From positions 682,001 to 746,000 of the forward strand of contig NZ_JACHJN010000001.1 in the NCBI RefSeq assembly GCF_014203665.1: a DNA stretch of 64,000 nt. The letters are read 5' to 3'. This document shows positions 53,380 to 61,825 of this stretch, one piece after another. A program made the translations under genes and the position numbers. Within the stretch, counting starts at the first letter, position 1. Every line of letters starts with the position of its first letter. This DNA is from Saccharothrix tamanrassetensis. Its GTDB lineage: Bacteria > Actinomycetota > Actinomycetes > Mycobacteriales > Pseudonocardiaceae. The notes under the pieces are model-generated. The model made no database searches, was not told where the DNA came from, and saw nothing but the letters and a program-made list of their open reading frames with translations.

Positions 53380-55563
53380 TCACGGCTCGTTCCGCCTGCG
53401 TCGGTCACGGACGCCCAGCAGCCAGGCCGTGGCGAGCAGCCCGATGCCACCGCCCACCAGCGGCGTGCTCTCCGACGAAGGAGCGCGGCGCGGCTGGCAG
53501 ATCTTGCCGCCCGGACACGGCTCCTCCTCGATCACGCGCGCGCTGCGGTAGTTGGAGTCCACCGAGCCGCTGCCCGTCGCCGCGTACGCCCGCACCACGA
53601 CGCGGTTCGCGCCGACGTCCACGTAGATCTGCGCCGACGTGGCCGAACACGGGATCTCGACCGAGTAGCCGTGGGTCGTGTTCACCACCTCGCACCGGCC
53701 GTTGTGGTTCGCCCAGTCCGGCGGCGGCGCCATGTTGACCTGGCGGGAGAACATGTCGCCGGTCGCGACCAGACTGGTGATCACCGTCGCGCCCGCCGCG
53801 GGCAGGCTCGGTGGGGGCGGTGTCGTGGTCGTGGTGGGCGGCGGCACGGTCGTCGTGGTGGTCGGCACCACCGGCGGCGGTGTCGTGGTGGTCGGGGGCG
53901 GCACGGTGGTCGTGGGCGGCGCCACGACCGGCGGCCGCACGGTCCACGACGCGGTGGCGGGCTCGCCCGCACCGAGCCGGTTGTAGGCCGCGACGGACAC
54001 GTCCAGTCGCCCGCTGTTGCAGAACGTCGTCCCGCCGCAGGGCAGCGTCAGGTCCGCCGACGTGCCGGCCACCTGCGAGGTCTTGGTGCCGCCGCTGAAC
54101 GCACCGGTCGCGGTCACCGAGTAGCCGTCGACCCGCTCGCCGTTGTCCGGAGCCGGGCCCCACGTCACGCGCACCACGACGTTCGTCCCGTTGTTCGACG
54201 TCTGGCTGACCGTCACCCCCGGCGGACGGCCCGGCGCGACACCCGTCTGACCGGCGCTCGGCGTCGTCACCGGCACGTCGGTGGTGGTGGTCGCGGCCGG
54301 CGTGTCCTGGCCACCGCGCCGGTTGTCCCGCGTCGGCGGGTCCGGGCGCGGCGGTGGCGGGCTGGGCACGCTCGGGATCGGCGACCGGTCCGGGTCGGTG
54401 ACCGGCAGCTCGGGGCTGCGGATCACCACGTCGCGGGTGCGGCCGTCGGAGTCGACGATCACGCCCGAGTCGGCGCCGGGGGTGTTGATGAACAGCTTGC
54501 CGTCGTCGAACACCAGCTCCGGGTCGCCGGAGCCGGACGTCCGCACGTCCTCGCTGCCGCGCCCGCCGGAGCGGTCCAGCACCACGACCTTGCCCACGCC
54601 GCGGCACGGCACGTAGACGCGGTCGCGGAACACCGCGGGACGGCCGGGGCGCGAGCAGCCGAACTGCCCCATGTCGACCCGCAGCACGTCGTCGTCGGAG
54701 ACCAGGACGACGGCGCCCGCGTCCGGTACCGCGGCCGGCACCAGCCCGGTCGGGCTGGTGTGCGCGGCCAGCACCTCACCGGACAGCGACGCGGTGCCGG
54801 CGGTCAGGTCGCGGTTCGTGCCGTCCCGCACGACCACGCCGCCCTCCAGGCCGAGCAGGGTCACGCCGCGCTCGTGCGGCACCAGGGCGGTGCGCGGTCC
54901 GGCTCCGGGCACCGGCCGGTTGGACCGCTCCCGGAACCTGCGGTCCTCGTCGGCCCACTCCAGGGCGTGCAGGTTGCCGCCGTGGTCCACGGCCCACACC
55001 ACGCCCCGGTCGTCGGCCACCACGTCGGCCAGCGGCTGCCCGGCCCGCCACGGCTCGCCGATGTCGGCCAGCGTCACCGGGTCGACGTTGTGCACGGTGC
55101 CTGCCGCGCGGTCGACCACGAAGACCCGGTCGGCCACGATGATCACCTTGGCGGACCCTCCGGCGGGCGCCTGCCGGCGGCCACTGGCCAGCAGGGTCGC
55201 CAGGTCGATCACGGTGATCTCGCCGGTGCGCCGGTCGAGCACGATCAGCTTGTCGTCGGACTGCGCGATCTCCAGCTGCCCGTCGGGGCCGCTGACCTGC
55301 AGGCGCGTCTGCGGCTTGCCGGAGCTGGGGTTGACCTGCACGACCTCGCCGCGCTGGTCGTCGTTGAGCCAGGTCAGGCCGTCGGAGACGTCCACCGCGG
55401 TACGGGAGATGCCGTCACCCAGCGCCGCGCCCGCGAGCAGCAGCACACCGAGCACGGCCGCGCCGAAACTGGCCGACTCGCGTCGGCCCGTACCGACCAC
55501 GCGGCGCGCGATCCCACCCAGCTTCAACCCCACGGCGCGGATGTTAACGCGCAGGTCCGACAT
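53380..55563 (-). CDS. Membrane-anchored beta-propeller/fibronectin III protein
   Basis: A 727-residue envelope protein. A cytosolic basic start (NIRAVGLKLGGIARR) leads to one transmembrane helix (about 33-52). Residues 60-380 look like a quinoprotein-type beta-propeller (repeats such as KLIVLDRRTGEITVIDL, RVFVVDRAAGTVHNVDP, GVVWAVDHGGNLHALEW). A Pro-rich linker, an FN3 domain (about 455-545), long Pro/Thr spacers and a Cys-containing C-terminal domain follow, then a final hydrophobic helix and RDRRRR tail. It probably stands at the cell surface or septum. It is the first gene of the MoxR-DUF58-TgpA group. Confidence 0.87.
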   Translation of the reverse strand: MSDLRVNIRAVGLKLGGIARRVVGTGRRESASFGAAVLGVLLLAGAALGDGISRTAVDVSDGLTWLNDDQRGEVVQVNPSSGKPQTRLQVSGPDGQLEIAQSDDKLIVLDRRTGEITVIDLATLLASGRRQAPAGGSAKVIIVADRVFVVDRAAGTVHNVDPVTLADIGEPWRAGQPLADVVADDRGVVWAVDHGGNLHALEWADEDRRFRERSNRPVPGAGPRTALVPHERGVTLLGLEGGVVVRDGTNRDLTAGTASLSGEVLAAHTSPTGLVPAAVPDAGAVVLVSDDDVLRVDMGQFGCSRPGRPAVFRDRVYVPCRGVGKVVVLDRSGGRGSEDVRTSGSGDPELVFDDGKLFINTPGADSGVIVDSDGRTRDVVIRSPELPVTDPDRSPIPSVPSPPPPRPDPPTRDNRRGGQDTPAATTTTDVPVTTPSAGQTGVAPGRPPGVTVSQTSNNGTNVVVRVTWGPAPDNGERVDGYSVTATGAFSGGTKTSQVAGTSADLTLPCGGTTFCNSGRLDVSVAAYNRLGAGEPATASWTVRPPVVAPPTTTVPPPTTTTPPPVVPTTTTTVPPPTTTTTPPPPSLPAAGATVITSLVATGDMFSRQVNMAPPPDWANHNGRCEVVNTTHGYSVEIPCSATSAQIYVDVGANRVVVRAYAATGSGSVDSNYRSARVIEEEPCPGGKICQPRRAPSSESTPLVGGGIGLLATAWLLGVRDRRRRNEP

Positions 55564-55686
55564 TTCGGGGCGGAGCTGCCGATATGCTCCGCTCGGCCCA
55601 CCGGGTCATGCGCCGGATGCGTCCACATCGGACCGCCCACTCCTCTCGCGGGTGGTCGCGCCTGCCTCGCGCGGGTGATCACCGCC

Positions 55687-55718
55687 GCCTCGGGCGGGGG
55701 ACGACTGCTCCCCGAGGC
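55687..55718 (-). terminator. Hairpin downstream of the MarR gene
   Basis: GCCTCGGG (55687-55694) pairs with CCCGAGGC (55711-55718), with further G/C pairing inside. It lies 25 nt beyond the MarR stop on the minus strand, before the FN3 operon start. Confidence 0.5.
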
Positions 55719-55742
55719 ATTCGGAGCGAGGGGGGAAGCGGT

Positions 55743-56234
55743 TCAGAACTCGCCGATCTCCGCGCGTGCCTTGGCGCACTCGGTCTGGAGCCCGTTCTCC
55801 ATCGCCTGGCTGATCTCCCGGAGGGATCCGAGCTGCTCGGCGGTCAGCACGTCGAAGAGGTGCTCGCGGACGGCCGTCACGTGGCCAGGCGCGGCGGCCT
55901 CCAGCACGGCGAAGCCGCGATCGGTGAGCCGGGCGATGGAGCCGCGCCGGTCCGAGTCGCACGCCCGCCGCTGCACCCAACCCTCCTTCTCCAGCTTCGC
56001 CACGGCGTGGGAGAGTCTGCTGCGTGACGAGTGGCAGTTCAGCGCCAGCTCGCTCATCCGCAGCGCGCGGTCCGGGGCCTCGGACAGCGCGACCAGGATC
56101 TCGTAGTACGCCATGGGCATCCCGGAGTCGCGCTGCATCTGCCGGTCCAGGTGTTCGGTGAACTTGGTCACGGCGGTCATGAAGCCACGCCAAACCCGCT
56201 GCTCATCGGCGCTCAGCCACCGCACTTCGCTCAT
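55743..56234 (-). CDS. MarR-family transcriptional regulator
   Basis: A 163-residue winged-helix protein: WLSADEQRVWRGFMTAV dimerisation helix, RMSELALNCHSSRSRLSHAVAKLEKEGWVQRR recognition region (key residues) and RRGSIARLTDRGFAVL wing. CDSDRRG has the conserved DxR of the family. ATG 56234 follows GGAGG. It is divergent from yceI with 88 nt between the starts, where two palindromes GTTGA-N4-TCAAC lie; it very likely represses yceI and itself. MarR proteins release DNA on binding phenolics or on oxidation; the signal is unknown. Confidence 0.92.
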   Translation of the reverse strand: MSEVRWLSADEQRVWRGFMTAVTKFTEHLDRQMQRDSGMPMAYYEILVALSEAPDRALRMSELALNCHSSRSRLSHAVAKLEKEGWVQRRACDSDRRGSIARLTDRGFAVLEAAAPGHVTAVREHLFDVLTAEQLGSLREISQAMENGLQTECAKARAEIGEF

Positions 56235-56254
56235 GCCTCCATCATACGGGCGTT

Positions 56255-56268
56255 GTTGAACCCTCAAC
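56255..56268. promoter_or_regulatory. MarR operator 1, overlapping the yceI -35
   Basis: GTTGAACCCTCAAC, arms of 5 bp around 4 nt. It contains TTGAAC (56256-56261), a -35 hexamer spaced 17 nt from TATGTT (56279-56284), so repressor binding would block the yceI promoter. Confidence 0.68.
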
Positions 56269-56285
56269 CAGGATGCGCTATGTTC

Positions 56286-56301
56286 GGTTGAGAGTTCAAC
56301 C
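56286..56301. promoter_or_regulatory. MarR operator 2, downstream of the yceI -10
   Basis: GGTTGAGAGTTCAACC, arms of 6 bp around 4 nt, same core as operator 1. Centre-to-centre distance to operator 1 is about 32 nt, three helical turns, which places both dimers on one face of the DNA. Confidence 0.68.
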
Positions 56302-56322
56302 AGACCGACGGAGAAGGACACC

Positions 56323-56868
56323 ATGACCACGCAGACTGTGCAGATCCCCGGCTACCTCGCGGGCACGTGGGCGATCGACCCGGTGCACTCGGACGTTTCC
56401 TTCGTGGTCCGCCACCTCGGCGTCTCCAAGGTCCGCGGCCACTTCGACACGTTCGAGGGCACGATCGTGACCGCGGAGAACCCGCTGGAGTCCACGGTCA
56501 ACGCGAAGATCAGCACCGCGTCGATCAACACCAAGAACGGCCAGCGCGACGCCCACGTCAAGGGCGAGGACTTCCTGGACGTGGAGAAGTTCCCGGAGCT
56601 GACCTTCACCTCGACCGGCGTGCGCACCCACAACGAGGGCTTCCTGGTCGACGGCGAACTGACCCTGCGCGGCGTGACCAAGGCCGTGACGCTGGAGCTG
56701 GAGCTGAACGGCTTCGGCGACGGCTTCGAGGGCGCCAAGGTCGCGGGCTTCTCCGCCAGCACCGAGATCAGCCGCAAGGACTTCGGCGTCACCGGTGGCG
56801 CGGCGGGCGCGGCGGTGGGCGACAAGATCACGATCCTGCTGGAGATCGAGGCCGCCCTCCAGGCCTGA
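56323..56868 (+). CDS. YceI-family protein
   Basis: A 181-residue lipocalin-like protein: GTWAIDPVHSDVSFVVRHLGVSKVRGHF, TFEGTIV, and AKISTASINTKNGQRDAHVKGEDFLD (key residues) are classical YceI. The fold binds isoprenoid or other lipophilic molecules. No signal peptide is present, unlike the E. coli periplasmic protein, so it acts in the cytosol. GGAGAAGGA precedes the ATG. The divergent MarR gene and the two operators suggest induction by a lipophilic or stress compound. An intrinsic terminator follows 15 nt after the stop. Confidence 0.94.
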   Translation: MTTQTVQIPGYLAGTWAIDPVHSDVSFVVRHLGVSKVRGHFDTFEGTIVTAENPLESTVNAKISTASINTKNGQRDAHVKGEDFLDVEKFPELTFTSTGVRTHNEGFLVDGELTLRGVTKAVTLELELNGFGDGFEGAKVAGFSASTEISRKDFGVTGGAAGAAVGDKITILLEIEAALQA

Positions 56869-56883
56869 GCAGCACGTTCACCA

Positions 56884-56916
56884 GGGGCTTGCCGGCACTG
56901 CCGGCAGGCCCCTTTT
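56884..56916 (+). terminator. Intrinsic terminator of yceI
   Basis: A 13-bp stem (56884-56896 with 56900-56912, one G-T wobble), 3-nt loop and TTTT at 56913-56916. Confidence 0.85.
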
Positions 56917-57308
56917 GCGTGTGCGCGAGGGGCGCGTCGAAGGTGGGCGCGCCCTGCGCCGCAGGTGAGCGTGTGCGCGCGTCGCAGGTGGGCGTGCGGT
57001 GCGTCGCAGGTGAAGGTGTCCTGCGGGGTGTCGAGGACATGGTGCGCGGAGCCGTCGGGCGGACCCTGATATTCCGGTCGATCACGCATTTCGGTATTTT
57101 GCCGACGCCGCTGTGACAGGCAGTGAACCATGAGCCCCCAGTCCTGCGTACTAAGACGTGACGCCGGGGTCCACCCCGGTCGACGCCGGCGTACAGCTCG
57201 ATCCGGACACGGTCCGTTCACGGGGTCTGGACCACGTGGGTGACCAGGGCTGTACTCATGGCACCATCTGGCGCAGCACGCGCCGGACGCAGGCGAGGAG
57301 GGACCGGT
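56917..57308. other. Intergenic region with degenerate GCAGGTG repeats
   Basis: Near 390 nt. The first hundred bases hold four imperfect copies of a unit containing GTCGCAGGTGNGCGTG-like sequence (about 56938-57020). No gene is convincing. The remainder precedes the ATPase-like gene, whose GAGGAGGG ribosome site lies at 57294-57301. Confidence 0.45.
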
Positions 57309-57812
57309 GTGAACGCCCAGACCGAACAGGTCGACGACCTTCGGCTCGTCGCGCTGCCCACCGCGGTCAACGTCGCGGACATGTTCGTCCGCTTCTCGCT
57401 GGGCGAGTGGCGGCTGCGGTCGATGCAGGACGAGGCCGCGCAGACCGTGCGCCGGCTGGTCGGCGCGGCGGTGGACGTGGCCGATCCGCGGGCTCCCGCG
57501 CTGCTGCTGGTGCGGCTGCGGTTGAGCGGCGGCCACCTGGTGGTCGAGGTCGAGGGTTCGCGGGTGGCGTTGCCGCCGGAGCTGGCGGGCGGGCGGGCCG
57601 GGTTGGTGGACCTGACGGCGGGTGGCCGGTTGGCGTGGTGCGAGCTGACGTTGCCGTCGGGGATGAACGCCTCGGCTGTGCCGTTGCCGCGCCGGGAGCC
57701 TCGGCGGTCGCCGGCTGCGGAGAAGTTGGGTGACGAGCCGGATGTGGATCCGGAGCTGATCCAGCGGATCTTGTACGGGTTGGGCGGGGCCGAACGGCGG
57801 CGCCCCGACTGA
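57309..57812 (+). CDS. Degenerate HATPase (anti-sigma-type) protein
   Basis: A 167-residue protein that resembles the RsbW-like ATP-binding proteins abundant in actinomycetes: ALPTAVNVADMFVRFSLGEWRL at the start and VRLRLSGGHLVVEVEGS before a C-terminal beta segment. The N-box that binds ATP-Mg (usually SELVTNAV) reads RRLVGAAV, without Asn, and the later G-box is not clear, so kinase activity is improbable. It may bind a partner as a pseudo-enzyme. GTG 57309 follows GAGGAGGG. Its last codons and stop lie inside a 17-bp hairpin. Confidence 0.72.
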   Translation: MNAQTEQVDDLRLVALPTAVNVADMFVRFSLGEWRLRSMQDEAAQTVRRLVGAAVDVADPRAPALLLVRLRLSGGHLVVEVEGSRVALPPELAGGRAGLVDLTAGGRLAWCELTLPSGMNASAVPLPRREPRRSPAAEKLGDEPDVDPELIQRILYGLGGAERRRPD

Positions 57813-57830
57813 GGGGGCGCCGCCGTTCGG
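57790..57830. terminator. 17-bp perfect hairpin with the stop codon in its loop
   Basis: Arms 57790-57806 and 57814-57830 are perfect complements; the 7-nt loop contains the TGA (57810-57812) of the HATPase-like gene. The convergent EamA gene ends 36 nt further on, so it probably stops transcription from both sides. Confidence 0.8.
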
Positions 57831-57865
57831 TGCGGTGCCGCAGGTGGTGTGGGTGCGGTAGGTGG

Positions 57866-58750
57866 TCAGAGGTCTGGCTGGTCAGTGGTACTGGTGGCTG
57901 GAGCTGCGGGGCGGGCGAGGGCGGCCAGGGCGACGCCCAACAGGGCCATGCCGCACCAGGAGATGAGCGGTAGCCGTTCGTGCAGCACGACTACGCCCAA
58001 GACGGCGGCTACGGCGGGCTCGGCGAGGGTGAGGGTGGTTGCCGCGGCTGCGCCGGTGTGTCGCAGGCCGCGGCCGAACAGCAGGTAGGCCGCGAAGGTG
58101 GTGAACACCGAGAGGTGAACCACGACGGCGATGCCCGGTCCGCTGGCGATCCAGCCGATGCCGAGCGCGAGCAGCACCGGCAGGGTGAGGATCGATGCGC
58201 CGCCGAACACGGTGCCGACGACGGCCCGTGACGGGTGGCCCTGGCGGATGAGGTGGGCGCAGATCACCGAGTAGGCGGCGTACGAGAGTCCGGCGATCAG
58301 GGCCAGGGCGACGCCGACGAGGTCGACGTGGGTGTCACCGCCGCCGAGTACGAGGACGGCGCAGCCCGCGACGGCGGTCAGGGTGACCAGCGGGCGGGCT
58401 TTGAGGCCGAGCACGATCGGTGCGGTGGCCAAGGCCACGGTGGTGGCCACTGCCACACCCGTGCGCGCCACGGCCGGGTAGAACGCCAGGGCGTAGCCGG
58501 CGACAGTGAGGGCACCCAGGGCCAGCAGTCGGTGGTCGGCGGTGCGCAGCACCGTACGGGTGCCCCGTGCGGTGAGGAAGAGGAGGCAGCCGCCGATCAC
58601 CAAACCCGCCGCGCCTACCGCCGAGGCGGGGGCGGATGCGGGTGCCAGGGAGCTGACGGTGCCGGTGGTGCCCCACAGGACGCATGCGGCCAGGATCGGG
58701 AGCGGGCCGTGGGTGAGGTGAAGGCGTGCTCGTACCACTGGGGATGACAC
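57866..58750 (-). CDS. EamA/DMT-family transporter
   Basis: A 294-residue inner-membrane protein with ten predicted helices in two EamA halves. Typical segments are LPILAACVLWGTTGTVSSLAP in helix 1, GLSYAAYSVICAHLIRQG opening the second half, and ALTLAEPAVAAVLGVVVLHERL-type TTLTLAEPAVAAVLGVVVL near helix 9. Members export amino acids, nucleosides or drugs. GTG 58750 follows GGAG. It is monocistronic, diverging from the alarmone synthetase by 279 nt. Substrate unknown. Confidence 0.9.
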   Translation of the reverse strand: MSSPVVRARLHLTHGPLPILAACVLWGTTGTVSSLAPASAPASAVGAAGLVIGGCLLFLTARGTRTVLRTADHRLLALGALTVAGYALAFYPAVARTGVAVATTVALATAPIVLGLKARPLVTLTAVAGCAVLVLGGGDTHVDLVGVALALIAGLSYAAYSVICAHLIRQGHPSRAVVGTVFGGASILTLPVLLALGIGWIASGPGIAVVVHLSVFTTFAAYLLFGRGLRHTGAAAATTLTLAEPAVAAVLGVVVLHERLPLISWCGMALLGVALAALARPAAPATSTTDQPDL

Positions 58751-59017
58751 GGGTTCTCCGTTCGCGGAAAGACGGGTGAGGGCGCGAACGGGCGCACGGT
58801 GGTGGCGGTACGGGTGTCGGCGTGGCTTCGTCGGCGTGGTTCGTCGGCTCGGGTGGCCGGCGGTGTGAGAGGTCAGCGGTGCGCTGGGTCCGGGGTGTGG
58901 CCGACGTGGCCGGTGCGGTGCCGGAAGTGCGGTGCCGGGGGGTGCGCCCGTCAGGCGACGGGCGGCGGGAGAACGACGTGCCAGTGGGTGTTCACGTTCG
59001 GCATCCTACCGGATCGG

Positions 59018-59023
59018 TACGCT
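59018..59023 (+). promoter_or_regulatory. -10 element of the alarmone synthetase gene
   Basis: TACGCT lies 6 nt before the ATG at 59030, the spacing of actinobacterial leaderless messages. No ribosome site is visible and the -35 is not obvious. Confidence 0.5.
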
Positions 59024-59029
59024 GGGATC

Positions 59030-59644
59030 ATGGACATCGGCGTCGCGGATGACCTGCTGCGGCGGTCCCTCGTGGTCTACAAGTTTGCGGTCGAAGAGCT
59101 CATGACGAAGCTCCGGATCCTCAGCGAGGAGTTCGACCTCGTGCACCGCCACGACCCGATCGAGCACGTCACGCAGCGGGTGAAGCGACCCGAGGCGATC
59201 CTGGAGAAGCTGCGGCGCAAGGGGTTGGCCGCGGACCTGGCGTTGGCGGCGGAGCACCTGGACGACGTGGCGGGCGTGCGCGTGGTGTGCCCGTTCGTGT
59301 CCGATGTGTACCGGGTGCGGGACATGCTGGCGCGGCAGAACGACGTGGAGATCCTGAAGACGAAGGACTACATCGCAGCCCCGAAGCCGAACGGGTACCG
59401 GAGCCTGCACCTGATCGTGCGCATCCCGGTGTTCCTGTCGGACCGGGTGGAGCACGTGAAGGTGGAGGTGCAGCTGCGGACCATCGCCATGGACTTCTGG
59501 GCGACGTTGGAGCACAAGCTGTTCTACAAGTACGACGATCAGGTGCCGGCGGGGTTCGTGGACGAGTTGACCAGTACGGCGGCGATCGCGGCGGAGCTGG
59601 ATGCGCGGATGGAGTCGCTGCACCTGAAGGTTCAGCGGGACTGA
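59030..59644 (+). CDS. Small alarmone synthetase (RelQ/YjbM-type)
   Basis: A 204-residue stand-alone (p)ppGpp synthetase without hydrolase or regulatory domains. Visible motifs: TQRVKRPEAILEKLRRKG (substrate loop), DDVAGVRVVCPF, KPNGYRSLHLIVRIP and VEVQLRTIAMDFWATLEHKLFYK (key residues), which carry the ATP and GTP/GDP sites. It would raise alarmone levels in response to its own expression, independent of the ribosome. An apparent leaderless promoter precedes it. ATG 59030 is the only start that fits the conserved domain. Confidence 0.93.
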   Translation: MDIGVADDLLRRSLVVYKFAVEELMTKLRILSEEFDLVHRHDPIEHVTQRVKRPEAILEKLRRKGLAADLALAAEHLDDVAGVRVVCPFVSDVYRVRDMLARQNDVEILKTKDYIAAPKPNGYRSLHLIVRIPVFLSDRVEHVKVEVQLRTIAMDFWATLEHKLFYKYDDQVPAGFVDELTSTAAIAAELDARMESLHLKVQRD

Positions 59645-60482
59645 AGGTGGCTGGGGGCGGGGCGCCCGGGCCTGGGAGTTGGGAACGGCCAGGCTGAGGT
59701 CCACCCTGGGACTGAGGTGCTGCGGCTGAGGTGCTGGGACCGACCGCGGCCGGCACTGAGGTGCTGCGACCGAGGGCGGCCCGGGGTTGAAGGTGGCCGT
59801 GTCCGGGGTGGGCTCGGGGTTTGGGGCGGGTAGGCCCACTGCGGCTCGGGCTTGGAGCGGCCTTGCTTGGAAGCGGCTCGGGCTCGGAGCGGGGGTTGAA
59901 GGGCGTCCTCGCCGGACGGGCTTGCCAGCAAGGATGACATGCAGGGGTGGGGTGTGCGCTGCGCGCGGCTGCCGGTGCTGCGCGTCGGCGCGACTGGTGG
60001 TCCTACGCGCGCACCGTCGCCCGGAGGGTCCTCCGCTTCGTCGCGGACGGCCTTCGTCGGGAATGGTGATCGGCTGCGGTGCGACCTACTCACGGGTCAC
60101 TTCACGGAGCGTGCCCACTAAGGGGCAAACGACCGCCGCCGGCGGAGGTTACGGGTTGGCGAAGAATTGTTCGGAAATCCGCTGATCGGCAAAAAATGGA
60201 CCTGTGGGGTACGCCACTCGGAGCCATTACCTGTTGACAGATATCTCATGCCGGGTCACTACGAATAATGCTCGCGAACGGCTTGCGATTACGGAACTGG
60301 TCAGTCCAAACCAGGCCATTAGGGTGAACGCCGAAGATCGCTTCGAGAACGTGTGGTTACGCTCGCACAAACCGGGGAATCTATATCCGTCAGATGCTCC
60401 GTTTGGCGGTCGCGATGATCCCGTAACGGCCGTCAACGTTGGCTCGCAGCCAAATGGCTCATTCTTCCGAAGGATCTGATCT
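59645..60482. other. Gene-poor region with short repeats and an A/T-richer part
   Basis: Some 840 nt. From 59690 to 59800 the phrase CTGAGGTGCTG recurs three times with variants; from 59820 GGCTCGG/GGAGCGG phrases recur. From about 60120 to 60480 the DNA is clearly A/T-richer than its surroundings, with a TTGACA at 60234-60239. A 91-codon frame at 60204-60479 (MGYATRSHYLLTDISCRV) has no ribosome site and unusual composition, so it is not called. This part is probably the regulatory region of the biosynthetic genes that follow. Confidence 0.5.
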
Positions 60483-61751
60483 GTGATGGACACCGAACGC
60501 ATCGCACGCCGATTAGCGGGGCTGGTCCGCGACCATCTTGTGCCCGGCGCACAGCTCGCCGTGCACCGACCTGGCGGACAGCTGTGGACCACCGAGGTCG
60601 GGTTGCCAACTGATGCCGCCGTACCCATCGGCTCGATCACCAAGACCTTCACCGCGACCGTCGCCATGGCGCTGGTCTCCGATGGCGACCTCGACCTCGA
60701 CACCCCCCTGCCGGACGTCGACCACCCGCTCACGTTGCGCCATCTGCTCAGCCACACCGGCGGTCTGCCCTCCGACCCGGACGACGTGCGCACCACCTCG
60801 CTGCGCCGGCACGCGCTCGAAGCGGGTCGCAACCTGGTACCGCTGCACCAGCCGGGCGCGGGCTTCTCGTACTCCAACATCGGCTACGTGCTGGTCGGCC
60901 ACCTGATCGAGGTCGCGACCGGAATGTCCTGGTGGGAGGCGGTGGACGCGGTACTGCTGCGTCCTCTGGGGTTGACGCCGCACTTCACCGTAGGACCCGA
61001 CGCCGAACCCGGGGTGGTCCTCGGGCACGCCGTCAACGGGCCGCTGAAGCGGGTCGTGCCGGTGCGGCAGTCGCTGGAACTCGTGGACGCGCCGGCCGGG
61101 GCGCTGGCGGCCAGCGCCACCGAGCTGGTGACGTTCGGCCGGATGCTCGCCGGGGCGTCGCCGCAGCTCGTCGACCCCGACGACCTCGCGCTCATGCGGA
61201 CCCCGGTTCGGCATGCCGAACCGTTCGGGATGGCCGACGGCTGGGGGCTGGGGCTCGCGCTGTACGAGCGCGACGGCACGGTCTGGGTGGGTCACGACGG
61301 CACCGCCGACGGCACCTCGTGCCACCTCCGGATCAATCCCGAGGACGGCACGGTGGTGGCGCTGACCACCAACGGCAGCAGCGGGTTCGCGCTGTGGCGG
61401 GACTTGGTGCCGGAATTGGTGGCGGCCGGGCTGCCGGTGGGCGATTACGACGGATTGCGCGCGCTGCGCGAGCCGATCGAGCCCCCGGACGACTGCGCTG
61501 GCAGCTTCGTCAACGGGGACACCGAGTATTCGGTGCAGCCCACGGAGCGAGAAGTGCTCAAGCTCACGGTGGACGGCGAGCCGTTCGCGGACCTGTCGTT
61601 GTTCGACGGCCTGGTGTTCGCCATGCGGGATTCCGACACCGGCGACACGAGCCAGACCGGCCGTTTCCTGCGCAACCCTCGCGACGGTGGGATCGAGTGG
61701 ATCCAGATCGGCGGGCGGTTGGCGCGCAGGCAGGTTCCGGAAATGGTCTGA
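60483..61751 (+). CDS. Serine hydrolase of the beta-lactamase/DD-peptidase family
   Basis: A 422-residue class C-type hydrolase without signal peptide, hence cytosolic. Motif 1 SxxK is GSITKTFT, motif 2 YxN is in FSYSNIGYVL, motif 3 is VGHDGTADG in the KTG position. A C-terminal lipocalin-like domain (about 330-422) follows. Relatives act as esterases, D-peptidases or tailoring hydrolases, and stand-alone copies occur in NRPS clusters where they trim or transfer acyl/peptide groups. GTG 60483 lies 8 nt after AAGGA; ATG 60486 is the alternative. The NRPS gene starts 74 nt downstream, so a role in that pathway is likely. Confidence 0.88.
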   Translation: MMDTERIARRLAGLVRDHLVPGAQLAVHRPGGQLWTTEVGLPTDAAVPIGSITKTFTATVAMALVSDGDLDLDTPLPDVDHPLTLRHLLSHTGGLPSDPDDVRTTSLRRHALEAGRNLVPLHQPGAGFSYSNIGYVLVGHLIEVATGMSWWEAVDAVLLRPLGLTPHFTVGPDAEPGVVLGHAVNGPLKRVVPVRQSLELVDAPAGALAASATELVTFGRMLAGASPQLVDPDDLALMRTPVRHAEPFGMADGWGLGLALYERDGTVWVGHDGTADGTSCHLRINPEDGTVVALTTNGSSGFALWRDLVPELVAAGLPVGDYDGLRALREPIEPPDDCAGSFVNGDTEYSVQPTEREVLKLTVDGEPFADLSLFDGLVFAMRDSDTGDTSQTGRFLRNPRDGGIEWIQIGGRLARRQVPEMV

Positions 61752-61825
61752 AGAATCACGTTTGAACACACCTCGTCGCGGGTACAACGCCGCCCGCCCG
61801 AACCCCTAGAAAGGCTCTGCTCGCG

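Noticed and set aside
57866-58750. CRISPR-like or satellite repeats in the repeat-bearing spacers
   Set aside because: The repeats at 36327, 48494, 56938 and 59690 are short, adjacent or degenerate, without unique spacers of even length; no CRISPR array is present.
60204-60479. 91-codon frame before the serine hydrolase
   Set aside because: No ribosome site, A/T-rich codons without third-position bias, no family pattern; more likely regulatory DNA.
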